Part shown: piece by piece, positions 47,530 to 57,589 of the stretch
How positions within the stretch are numbered: the stretch's first letter is position 1
Layout: the number at the start of each line of letters is the position of its first letter
From: Cenococcum geophilum 1.58
Taxonomy: Eukaryota > Ascomycota > Dothideomycetes > Gloniales > Gloniaceae
Assembly: GCA_001692895.1 (NCBI GenBank)
Contig: KV748207.1
Span: 1,550,001 to 1,614,000, forward strand
Direction of reading: 5' to 3'
Length of the DNA stretch: 64,000 nt
Notes under the pieces: generated by a model
Seen by the model: the letters and a program-made list of their open reading frames with translations, nothing else
Databases searched by the model: none
What the model was told of the DNA's origin: nothing
Program-made: the position numbers and the translations under genes

Positions 47530-47949
47530 TATAATAAAGCCTTATAATAGGAACTATGGTAAACTTATTAATAGGCTAGGTATATAGGTATAGAATAGTT
47601 AACAACGTAATAATAACTGGTGGAGTGGTCGCCTAATAGATTAACTCTAATTATATTCTGAGATTTACTATAAAGAAGAGAACTACCTAGGTAGGGACTG
47701 TAGTCCTTTAAATACACAATACTACGCCTAAGAAACTCTAAGTACGTAAGGTATGTAAGGTACGTAAGGTATATAGATAGATCCTATAGATCTAATAGAT
47801 TAACAGATCTCTTCCTATAACTTATTATATAACTTAACTACCCCTTATCCTATAGTTTGACTAGCTCTAGCACCTCCCGTGCTTCCATTACTAGCCCGTT
47901 TATATCTCTCCTTAGTAGTGCTACTACTGCTAATATAAGGTCCGTAACA
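47530..47949 (-). repeat. Solo LTR of the G1/G2 family with perfect target duplication
   Basis: 420 bp. Read on the minus strand it begins TGTTACGGACC and ends CTTTATTATA. The middle is shared with the G1/G2 LTRs (CCCTACCTAGGTAGTTC, GAATATAATTAGAGTTAATC, CCACTCCACCAGTTATTATT), but the 5' third differs, so it is a subfamily. ATAAG occurs on both sides (47525-47529 and 47950-47954). No internal sequence is present, so LTR-LTR recombination removed the element. Confidence 0.92.
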
Positions 47950-48059
47950 ATAAGATTTTTTATTAAATTATTCCGTATGGGATATTATAGGAAATAGGAT
48001 ATAAAATTTAGGTAATTAAATTTTAATATAGGATTAAAATATAGTAGATTATTATATTT

Positions 48060-48440
48060 ATTAGCTGTTTATACTATATAGATAAAATTAAAAACTATAT
48101 AGGCGAATTGCTAGTAGATCTAGAAATAGGAGAACGAAAGCTATAAGGCATTAGTTCCTGTACAGGAGAGGAAAACGTAGCTAGTAGCTTTTATAGGGGA
48201 GCTAAAGCCGTGCCTAGAGGAACGTCAGTTCTAAAAGGAGTTAAATACCACCCAAGAAAAAATTAGGGTGCGCTCGTCTTACCCTCTTATTAGTTAAATC
48301 TTTTCGTCCTTATTAGCTAAATCTTCTTACCCTCTTATTAATTAAATCGTCTCACCCTTTTATTTATTAAATTTTCTTATACTTTTACTTATTAAATCTT
48401 CTCGCCCTCTTATTAGTTAGCTTTTTACCTCTTTAGGCTA
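48060..48440 (+). pseudogene. Unidentified coding-like stretch with repeated tail
   Basis: A plus-strand frame (48085-48250) reads with RIP-type stops as a glutamine- and glutamate-rich, coiled-coil-like segment including QLVAFIGELKPCLEERQFQK. It then enters four or five units of about 30 bp (48270-48430) with CTTATTAGTTAAATCTTCT, coding a repeated L-I-x-Q-I-F. I cannot assign a family; a gag-like or structural protein is possible. 48440-48650 shows nothing further. Confidence 0.35.
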
Positions 48441-48649
48441 ATTAACGTATTCTCTTTGGAATTTCTTTACGCCGCACTTTACTTTATTATAGATTTAGCG
48501 TCGCTTAATAAAAATCTTAATAACATATTTTTATTTTATTTTAGGAATTTGGAATTAAATCTACTTATTATCCTTTAAGACTTTCTATTATTAAAACTAT
48601 GCTCTAAGTATATAGTTCTCTAATAAAGTATAAATTTGTTTAAAATTCT

Positions 48650-49026
48650 AAGATATTTCCTATATATATATATCCAATTTATCTAGCCTTTATCTCCTTA
48701 TTAAGTCTACACTCTAAGAAACTTTTCTAGCCTAGAAGATAGCTAATCTTAACTTTATTTTAACTTATAGCTTATAACAGTTAGATATAAAGACTTATAA
48801 ACCTAAAAGATATTATTAATAACTTAAATAGAGTTCTTAAACTTAACTTTCTCTTCTATAGAGAATAAAGAAGGTCTACTAGGGTCTATAAGAAGGAACT
48901 GCCTTAAGCTTTATAACTAGTTATAGCAAAAGCTAGTATATATAGTAGGCTAGTTCGAGTATATATAATTAGAGATCTCTTCTTTATTATTATTATAGAT
49001 TATAGTATAATAAGCAAGGTGCTAGG
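48650..49026 (-). pseudogene. PIF1-like helicase, C-terminal piece
   Basis: On the minus strand the frame reads LAFAITSYKAQGSSFLQTLV at about 48945-48885. This is the late PIF1 motif A-Y-A-I-T-x-H-K-x-Q-G-x-T-L, with a downstream stretch that should hold the S-L-Y-V-x-L-S-R-x motif (read as ISLYLTVISYKLK). It is the continuation of 57590-59250, cut off by the insertion of G3. Confidence 0.7.
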
Positions 49027-49263
49027 TGTTACGGCATTGGCAGAACTTAGCAGAACTTGGCAGAACTTCACACTAGCAAGTTGCTACAGATTGCCGCATA
49101 TTGCGATCACGTGACGCGAAGACCTTATAAAACACTGAACGGCACTACTTTTCTTCTCCTTTCCTTTCCCTAGCTTTAGATTCTTATTTATAGACAATCC
49201 AATTATATAGGCTTGCGTGACCCTTTTGCCGTACTTATATCTCGATTAACTAAGTCGCTAATA
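49027..49263 (+). repeat. 5' LTR of G3
   Basis: 237 bp, TGTTACGGCATTGG to GTCGCTAATA. It opens with three tandem GGCAGAACTT-type decamers. The partner is at 57348-57584. Confidence 0.95.
49125..49133 (+). promoter_or_regulatory. TATA box in the G3 LTR
   Basis: TTATAAAAC lies about 100 bases into the LTR, after an E-box-like CACGTG (49111-49116) and before a pyrimidine-rich stretch (49149-49173), the layout of an RNA polymerase II core promoter. The 3' LTR keeps TATAAAAC too, but its CACGTG has become TACGTA. Confidence 0.6.
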
Positions 49264-49472
49264 TTATCTAAAGCTTACTCTACTCTTTCTTCCTAAGAAG
49301 GAACTTAAATATATCTGCAAGAACATAGAATAGGACCCTAAGGACATTACTAGGACCATTAAGGATAGGACCTAAAAGAAAAGAAAAGAACCCTAAGGAA
49401 AGAACCTATAAGACATATATAGACCAAAACCCCTAAAGAAATTACCTAGAATTACCCAATACCCCTACTACC

Positions 49473-51137
49473 ATGCCACGAACTATAGTAGCAGGCAAAG
49501 CAGCTATAGGACCCTTAAATACTTTAGATAAAGAAATAATTAACGTTTTAACCCCCCAGGCGGAGCTTGCGGCTGCTAATACCGAAATTAAATAACTGCA
49601 AGAGCTGCTTAAAGCTAGAGATACCCCTATATTTAATAATAAGTTATTATTAAATAACTAAAGACTTGCTATAGTCCTTTAGGCCCTATCCTAGTGTGGT
49701 GGGGTAAAATGGGCCACTACTTAGTGCCTTGGCATTTTCCTGTATATATTAAGCCTTCGGCTTCTCTCCTTCTCACCATCACGACCTACCAGAATACATT
49801 CTTTCCTTTCTTCTTACTGACTGCTTTCCTACTGATTGATTACAGCTGACGACCGACCGACCGACCGACAGACAGACAGACAGACAGCATTGTGACTTTC
49901 CTATCTGAGAGTGGTCGTACCCTCCCACACTAGCGCCTTAGTGGACCCACTAAGGCCTATATAGCACTAAGGCGGTCGGCAAAGGTCGCGGATCCCCTGC
50001 TACTTATAGACGGAACCAACCCTATATTTAATAATTGGAAGCTTTAATTACGGGATAAGCTTAAAGTTAATGCAGACCACTTCCCTAACGCCCGAGCCAG
50101 AATGGCCTACGTTTTCGGCCGTACTAGCGGAGACGCCTAGACGCATTTACGCCCGCAATACACTAAAGACTTAGTAGACCCCTTTATCTCTAAAGAAGAA
50201 ATAATTAAATACTTATCTTCTATTTATAAAGACCCTTTTAAAGTATAGAACGCCCGCCTTAGCTATAAAAGCCTAAATATAAAAATAATAGAGACCTTTT
50301 CGGCCTTTTAAACCCGCTTTCTATACCTAGCTAAATAGGCCTAGATCCCCTAGGAAGACCTACTACTAGACCTCTTTAATAAGCTTACTCTAGACCTATA
50401 GCGGGCTGTATTGCTAGCTTATACTACGGCATAGACGTTAAAGGAACTTACGGACTATTGCCTAGCTATTAACTAAGGCCTTTATTAAATTAAGGCACAC
50501 GCTAACTAGCTAAAAACTAGAAACCTTGTAAACTAGGCCGTAAGTACTATAAGTACGGCCTATAGTGCCCCGGTATAATTGGCAACTCCTATAGTTAACC
50601 TAATAGCTAGCCGCGCAGCTACCCCTACTATGGGCCTAGTATATACCCGGCCTATATATAGCAACCCCTATATATAGGCCCTTAGCGATTAAGGAGCTTA
50701 CTTTTTATGCAGTTAAATAGGCTACCCTATAAGAAACTGCCTAATAAAGGTAAAGATAAATAAGGTCCTATTAATTTAGGAGGATAGTACGGAGCCGGAA
50801 AAAGAGAAACCTTAGAGAAAGACTCCTCTCTAGGGTTAAAAGGGATTAATATATTATATATCGATCTAGGTCGGCTAGTTAGTAGAAGAAGCTACACTAT
50901 CCCTTATACTTTATTTCGCAATAAATATTAAGTTTTAACCTCTGCTTTAGCTGACTTAGGAGTAAATACCTTTACCTTAATTAATATAAAGTGCGCTATA
51001 AAACTAGCTGACTTTTTAAATGTATTCCTTAAAGAACTACCTAAACTAGTCCCTATTCGCAGTTATAACGGACGGATAGGACTACCTATTATAACTATCT
51101 TGCGGATCTACCTCCGCGTTAACGGACGAAGGCGGTA
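49473..51137 (+). pseudogene. G3 gag and protease start, RIP-mutated, with two insertions
   Basis: It starts at ATG 49473 (MPRTIVAGKAAIGPLNTLDK), chosen because the frame is coherent and the relative at 63300-63450 has the same start. After the MITE at 49694-49930 it continues LIDGTNPIFNNWKLQLRDKL (near 50010-50065), VKVNADHFPNARARMAYVFG-like capsid sequence, and VQNARLSYKSLNIKIIETFS near 50245. The zinc-knuckle remnant CSQIGYPIRNC is near 50709-50742. Protease: SALADLGVNTFTLIN near 50945-50985, where the family has D-S-G-A. The big inverted-repeat element at 51138 then splits the protease. Stops are RIP-type. Confidence 0.85.
49694..49930. mobile_element. 237-bp TA-flanked MITE inside G3 gag
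   Basis: The ends are inverted: GTGTGGTGGGGTA at the left and, reversed, GTGTGGGAGGGTA at the right (11 of 13 match), with TA on both sides (49692-49693, 49931-49932). It interrupts the gag frame, which resumes directly after. It contains a (GACC)n/(GACA)n run at 49851-49888 and is almost free of RIP, unlike the flanking gag. No coding capacity. TA duplication suggests mobilisation by a Tc1/mariner-type transposase. Confidence 0.75.
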
Positions 51138-51524
51138 TCATCAGGAATTTTTTTTTTGGGCTCGTTGTTGCGGTTTGCGGCAATTTGCGGCAAACTGTAC
51201 GGTCGCGGTGGGTGTATATAGTCCTTAGCGATTTGCGTAAAACGCGCATTTTGCAACAAAATTGCAGCATCCTATAGCAAATTGCGGCAAAATACTTAAC
51301 CACTGTGCGAAATGTACGAAATGTACGAAATATACAAAATGTACAAACTGTACAAATTGTAACTATATAAATTATATTATATAATACCCAGATTATTGCA
51401 TATTTCTATAGATTACTATAATATTCTTTTAAATATATTTATATTATAACTATATAAAATATAGAGCTATCTACTTAGGTATTAAGGGGGAAGCCTCTTA
51501 TAGAGGCTCCAAATCGTTAATTGG

Positions 51525-51780
51525 CGGTATTTACCTACCTGCCTGCCTACCTACCTACCTGCCTGCCTGCCTACCTACCTACCTACCTACCTGCCTATTT
51601 ACCTGCCTATCTATCTATCTATCTGTCTATACCTACCTACCTATACCTACCTATCTATGCCTACTGTCTGTACCTACCTGTCTATACCTACTGTCTATAC
51701 CTACCTGTCTATGCCTACTATCTATGCCTACCTGTCTATGCCTACCGTCTGTACCTATTTATCTATACTACCTCTGAACG
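51525..51780 (+). repeat. (CCTA/CCTG)n microsatellite
   Basis: Tetranucleotide run of CCTA, CCTG and CTAT units, giving an artificial 87-residue frame rich in Y-L-P. Confidence 0.9.
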
Positions 51781-51899
51781 GTAGTCGTCCGGGGTGCCTC
51801 CATAGGAGGGCTTAATTCGATTCGATTCGGTAATAGACTAATAATAAGGCTCTGGTTTGATTCGACCGATCGAATCGTTTAGTGTTTGCTGGCTGGGTC

Positions 51900-52165
51900 G
51901 TTCGAACGGTTAGCGGTCGTCTAGCTCTGGCGACGGTCGTCTGGCTTTGGCGACGGTCGTCTAGCTCTAGCGACGGTCGTCTAGCTCTGGCGACGATCGT
52001 CTAGCTCTGGCGACGGTCGTCTGGCTCTGGCGACGGTCGTCTGGCTCTTGCGACGATCGTCTAGCTCTGGTGACGGTCGTCTAGCTCTGGGGACGGTCGT
52101 CTGGCTCTGGGGACGGTCGTTTGGTTCTGGTGACGGTTATCTGGTTCTGGCGATGGTCGTCTGCT
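51900..52165 (+). repeat. 24-bp minisatellite (about 11 units)
   Basis: Units of the form GACGGTCGTCTGGCTCTGGC with a four-base link, 24 bases apart. Each contains GACGNNCGTC, a short palindrome. Confidence 0.88.
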
Positions 52166-52279
52166 GGCTGCCGTTTTGGTGCCTCTCTAGGTAGGGAGGA
52201 TGTAAGGAAGGAAGGGTAAAAAATAAGGTGGCTACCTATGTGTAGAGGCTATTGGGAATATAGCGGGGACCCGATAGTA

Positions 52280-53160
52280 ATGTGTTATGCGGAGCTTTGT
52301 GTAGAGCCTCCGTACGCAGAGCTTCGCGTAGAGCCTCGTGTAGAGCCTCTGTACGTAGAGCTTTGCGCAGAGTTTCGTGTAGAGCTTCGTATAGAGCTTT
52401 GTGCAGAGCTTCGTGCAGAGTCTTAGTAGAGCTTTATGTAGAGCTTCGTGCAGAGCTTTGTGTAGAGCTTTGTGTAGGGCTTCGTGTAGAGCTTCGTGTA
52501 GAGCTTCGTGCAGAGCCTCAAGAACTTCGTGTAGGGCTTTCGTGTAGAGGTTCGTGCAGAGCCTCTGTACGCCGAGCTTCGTGCAGAGCTTTGTGTAGAA
52601 CTTCGTGCAGAGCTTTCGTGCAGAACTTCGTGTAGAGGGTCGTGCAGAACTTCGTGTAGAGCTTCGTGTAGAGCTTCGTGCAGAGCTTCGTGCAGAGCTT
52701 CGTGCAGAGCTTTGTGTAGAACTTCGTGCAGAGCTTCGTGCAGTACTTCGTGTAGAGCTTCGTGTAGAGCTTCGTGCAGAGCCTCGTGCAGAGCTTCGTG
52801 CAGAGCCTCTGTACGCAGAGCTTCGTGCAGAGCTTCGTGTAGAAACTTCGTGCAGAGCTTCTTGTAGTACTTCGTGCAGAGCTTCGTGCAGAACTTCGTG
52901 TAGAGCTTCGTGTAGAGCTTCGTGCAGAGCCTCGTGCAGAGCTTCGTGCAGAGCCTCTGTACGCAGAGCTTCGTGCAGAGCTTCGTGTAGAAGTTCGTGG
53001 CAGAGCTTTTGTGTAGAACTTCGTGCAGAGCTTGTGTAGAACTTCGTGTAGAGGCTTCGTTGTAGAGCTGCTTCGTATAGAGCTTCGTATAGAGCTTCGT
53101 GCAGAGCTTTGTAGGTGGAGTTTTGTGCAGAGCTTTGTGTAGAGCTTTGTGCGGAGCTTC
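52280..53160. repeat. 15-bp minisatellite array, about 55-58 units
   Basis: Units close to AGAGCTTCGTGCAGA, 15 bases apart, with occasional 16-base units that shift the phase and a higher-order block (GCCTCTGTACGCAGAGCTTC) recurring near 52310, 52560, 52805 and 52950. The unit length and lack of stops create open frames of 323 and 257 residues on the minus strand and 144 and 117 on the plus strand. None has the look of a real protein. Confidence 0.92.
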
Positions 53161-53425
53161 TGCGTATTTGTAGCAATTTGCGGTAATTTGCAGCAATTCG
53201 CATAGGCTACTTATAAAGTAGCTGCGTATTTATAGCAATTTGCATAGGCTACTTATAAGTAGCTGGCGTATTTGTAGCAATTTTGCATAGGGCTAACTTA
53301 ATACGTAGCTGCGTGTTTGTAGCAATTTGCTGCCGAATCGCGCAAAATTGCGACTCTACGCAGGTTTTGCAGACCGCTTGATGTTTCGCTTGCAACCAAC
53401 GTGCCCAAAAAAAATTTCCTGATGA

Positions 53426-56400
53426 TAACGTCCCTTTTCTATAATTACGGACCTTAAGCAGCTATAAGTATAATCTTAGGGTAGGGCAAAAGGACGTAGC
53501 TATTTAGGTGTATATCTTAAGTCATATAGATATAGGCAGCTTATCTGTGGCCTAGAAAGCTATACGCCTGAACGGCCTTCCTTTATTTAAGAGATTAGTA
53601 TCTCCATAATAGAAAACCTTATACGGCCGCAAATAAACCCGTTTACTAGGCTAATGTAACGCGTAACGGGACTAGGCTTTAAGGAAGGATGTATAGCTTA
53701 ATCCGCATAACGGATCCGTTATACTACGCCGCCCCTAGACTTGCCTTTATTATTACCACCCGCACTAGAGACTTAGGAAGTTAGTAGTGGCCTAGCTAAG
53801 TCCTAATTGGAGAACTTAGGCCCTACGCAGCTATAAGAAAGCTAGGGATATTAAATAATATACCAAACTAATAACTAAAAGGGATAACTTATAGAAAATG
53901 GAACGCAAGCTAAGGAAGACTATAAACCTTATACCGCAAAATACGGCCTAATAAATATCCGTAAAGAAACCCATAGACCTCCCGCTAGTTAATATCTGCT
54001 ATATTAGCGCTATAGGATTCTACTAAAACCTGGTTTAGCCTAGTACCGTTGCCTTTATAACTAGCTTATACGAAATTAATTAAATAATTAAAGAGAAAGA
54101 AGCCCTAGCCTAAGAGAAAGGCGAGCTTATGGATAAGGAGCTAGTAGAACAGAAACTGCCCCATTAATACCAGAAATTTAAAGACACTTTCTCCAAAGTA
54201 GCGTTTAATATACTCCCGCCTTACCGACCGTATAACTATAAGATTAAAATTAAGCCGGATAAGGTAGTTACCCTTAGCTATAGCCCCCTCTAACAGCAAT
54301 CTACTGCCAAATTATAGGCCATAAAGTAGTATCTTATTAATAACCTGGATAAGGGCTTTATTAAGCCTAGTTAAGCCCCTTTTAACTTACCTATTCTCTT
54401 TACTAAAAAGCTAAATAGAGGACTTCGTTTCTATATTAACTACTATAAGCTTAATAATTTGACCCTTAAAGACCGCTACCTACTACCTTTACTTAATAAG
54501 ACTTTGGCCCGAATAAGTAGAGCTAAGATCTTTACGAAGCTTAATATCCGCTAGGCTTTTTACCGGATTAGGATAGACCCTAAATTAGAAGACCTTATTA
54601 CGTTTCGGACCCGTTATAGAACGTATAAATGTAAAATACTGCCTTTTAGACTAACTAACGGACCGGCCATATACTAATGATATATAAATAACGTACTATT
54701 TAACTACCTTAACGACTTCTATACAGCATACCTAAATAATACTATAATCTACTCTGAAAACAAACTAAAATATAAAGAGTATATCTATAAAGTCCTATAA
54801 CGGCTTTAGGAAGCTAGCCTCTAAGCTAATATTAAGAAGTTAGAATTTAGTGTTAAGCGTATAAAGTATCTAGGGTTTATTATTAGTATAAATAGGATTA
54901 AGGCAGACCCAGAAAAGACGGCTGTAATTAACTAATAGGTACCCCTAAGGACCGTAAAGGGGGTATAGTTATTCTTAGGGTTCTATAACTTCTACTAACG
55001 CTTTATTAAAAACTACAGCAGGATTACCTAACTACTAAGCCTACTTACCTATAAGGACCGGCCCTTTTACTTTAACACTATATATAGGCAGGCCTTTAAT
55101 AAGCTTAAGAAACGACTAGTCTCTACTTCCTTACTCGCCCACTTTAACCCAAAACGGCCCTTAATGCTAAAAACCGATGCCTTAGATAGTATTATAGCTG
55201 GCGTTTACTCCTAAAAGCAAACAAACGGAGAATGGCACCCTATTACTTACTATTTAAAGACTATAGTAGATGCTAAGCTAAACTACCCAATTCACGATAA
55301 AGAAATGCTGGCTATTATCTCTAGCTTTTAGCACTAGCGAGCCTAACTAGAAGGCACCCCTAAGTCTATTTAGGTAGTTTCCGATTATAAGGCCTTAGAA
55401 TATTTTATAATAATAAAGGCCCTTATAGCCCGACAGGCGTGCTAGGCGGACACCCTATCTTAGTTTAACTTTCTAATTATATATAGGCTAGGCGCCACCA
55501 ACCGTGCAGACGCTCTTATAAGGCGTAAATAGGATATAAATAACTAGATAGCCGTAAAGATCTTATTACGGACCTAAGCGCTACTATAACTAGAATACCT
55601 TAACTTTTAGATATAGGCAGAACTAAATACAGACTCTTTAGATGCCAAGATATGCCCTATTAACTCCATAGAACTGGACCTTATTAATAAACTGCTGCAG
55701 GTAAACCGTACGGCCCCTTCTCTATAGAAGTACCACGAAAAGGCAAAGAATGTTTCTAGCCTATGGTCCCTTAAAAGTGGACTACTTAAGCACCGTAAAC
55801 GGCTAGTAGTAGCAGAGGAACAGAACTTATAGACTTAGCTTATTGCTAAAGCATATGCCTAGGTCTCTACGGCCCACCCTAGAAAAAATAAGACCCGTAG
55901 GATTATTAGCAACTACTACTACTGGCCCGGAATAATTATAAATATTAACCGCTATATATGGAACTGTAATAACTACCGTAGGTTTATAATTCCATAAAAT
56001 AAGACCTTAGGACTATTAAAACCCCTCCTAATACCTAACCGCCCCTAGTAATATGTCTCTATAGACTTTTATAAGCTACCTTTAGACCGTAATAGATATA
56101 ATATAGTTATAATTCTAGTTAACCGCTTCGGCAAGCGCCTATTCTTAATTCCCTATTATAAGAATATTAATACTAAAGAGGTAGCCTAGCTGTATATCTA
56201 CTATGTTTACCAAATTTATAGATTACTAGACACTATTGTATCCAACCATAGGCCGTAGTTTATATCAGCCTTTTGGAATAAGTTTACCTAGATCTTAGGT
56301 ATTAAGCTAAAGCTTTCTATGGCATATTACCCCTAGATAGACAGTTAAACGGAGATTGTAAATTAATACTTAGACTAGAAACTCCGGCCTTTTATTAACT

Positions 56401-57225
56401 ACTTCTAAGATAACTAGGCTAAACTATTGCTCTTAATAGACTACGCCCAAGCAACCCTACCCTATAACTCTACCGGATTTGCCCCTATTTAACTAGAAAT
56501 AGGTTACCTATCCTATATAAGCTTTAACTAGGAAAGACTAGAAGGGCCCTAGACTATACGCGAAAAACTATCTTATAAGGAAGCCTAGCAGTACGCTAAG
56601 CGCTTAAAAGAAGCCTGGAAAGTGGCCTATATAAACTTAGAAAAGGCCTAGAAATTAATAGAATAGCAGGCGAATAAGTATAGGCGCGAGCCTGACTTTA
56701 CTATAGGCGATATAGTCTAGGTTATAATAAAGAACTAGAAAATAGAACGGCCTAGCCGTAAGCTGGACTATAAGATAGTAGGACCGTATAAGATTCTTAA
56801 TAAAGTAGGCAACTTATATAAGGTTAAGCTCCCAGACTTAATTAAAGTTTACTCTATTTTCTTACTAGATAAGCTACGAAAAGCTATAAATAACCTACTA
56901 CCTAGATAAAAGAATAAATCTCCCCTACTAATTTAAGTTAATAGCGATAATAAATAGGAAATTAAAGAAGTGCTAGCCTGTAAACTTATAAAGGGAACGT
57001 TAAAGTATTATATTAGTTGGAAAGGATATAACTTAGACCCCACTTAGTACCCTATATAGAACTTTATAGGTAGTCCCTATAAGCTTTAGGAGTTCTATAG
57101 CCGTTACCCTAATAAACCTAGACCGCTAAAGTACCTAGATAAGTGGATAGAATACTAGCATAACAAAGATAATAAGCTACTAGAAGAATATAAGGACAAA
57201 AACACCCTAGAAATTTCTTAGTTAC
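53426..57225 (+). pseudogene. G3 pol: protease end, RT, RNase H, integrase and chromodomain, RIP-mutated
   Basis: One frame runs about 1,260 codons with RIP-type stops only. Reverse transcriptase: LTLKDRYLLPLL (near 54460), FTKLNIRQAFYRIRI (54530-54575) and the catalytic box YLNNTIIYSE at about 54730-54757 (both aspartates lost). RNase H: LKTDALDSIIAGVYSQ near 55170 and HDKEMLAIISS near 55290. Integrase: HHCC zinc finger with WNCNNYRR near 55960, then SIDFYKLPLD near 56060, IVSNHRPQF near 56235-56262 and IDSQTEIVNQYL near 56335. Chromodomain: GTLKYYISWKGYNLDPTQYP at about 56996-57055. The frame ends at TAG near 57220, before a polypurine tract at 57334-57347. This is the best preserved gene order in the window, but it is dead. 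Confidence 0.93.
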
Positions 57226-57347
57226 GTAAGGTGTTAAAATATTTAGGAACTTTAACCGACGGTTGAAGTTATCTAATTGGTCAGATTCTCTTACTAAGAC
57301 TTTTAGCGACAAAGCCTAAGGGCAGGCTTTTTTGGAGGGGGGGGTAA

Positions 57348-57584
57348 TATTATAGCACTGGCAGAACTTAGCAGAACTTGGCAGAACTTTACACCGGTAA
57401 GTTGCTATAGATTGCCGCATATTGCGATTACGTAACGTAAAGATTTTATAAAACACCAAACGGCGCTACTCTTCTTCTCCTTTCCTTTCTCTAGCTTTAG
57501 ATTCTCGTTTATAGACAATCCAATCGTATAGGCTTGCGCGACCCTTTTGCCGTGCTTATGTCTCGATTGACTGAGTCGCTAACA
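57348..57584 (+). repeat. 3' LTR of G3
   Basis: 237 bp, TATTATAGCACTGG to GTCGCTAACA, preceded by the purine tract GGAGGGGGGGG and followed by the target duplicate CTAGG. Confidence 0.95.
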
Positions 57585-57589
57585 CTAGG

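Larger units (their letters stand above)
51138..53425. mobile_element. 2.3-kb non-autonomous inverted-repeat element packed with tandem arrays, inside G3 protease
   Basis: Left end TCATCAGGAATTT followed by a T-run and GGGC; right end, reversed, TCATCAGGAAATTTTTTTTG followed by GGCACGTTG. The inverted repeats extend about 30 bp, flanked by TA (51136-51137 and 53426-53427). The G3 protease frame is rejoined when the element is removed. No transposase gene is present. The interior is nearly all tandem repeats: 51525-51780, 51900-52165, 52280-53160 and 53160-53330. CpA and TpG are intact, so it arrived after RIP had acted on G3, or escaped it. Long open frames in it (up to 323 residues) are repeat artefacts. 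Confidence 0.85.
49027..57584 (+). mobile_element. Chromodomain Ty3/Gypsy retrotransposon G3, complete, inserted in the PIF1-like gene
   Basis: Both LTRs are 237 bp (49027-49263 and 57348-57584). The target duplication CTAGG is perfect (49022-49026 and 57585-57589). Gag starts at 49473; protease, RT, RNase H, integrase and a C-terminal chromodomain follow to about 57225, then a polypurine tract. Two TA-flanked inverted-repeat insertions sit inside (49694-49930 and 51138-53425). Without them the element is about 6.0 kb. It is a different family from G1/G2; a relative is at 63095-63801 on the minus strand. Confidence 0.95.

Noticed and set aside
52232..53203. Open frame of 323 residues on the minus strand, plus overlapping frames of 257, 144 and 117 residues
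   Set aside because: All lie on a 15-bp tandem array whose unit has no stop in several frames. Residues simply cycle (ALHE, TKLC, SSAR) and frames overlap on both strands.
57118..57312. Minus-strand open frame of 64 residues
   Set aside because: Antisense to the G3 pol end and polypurine region.
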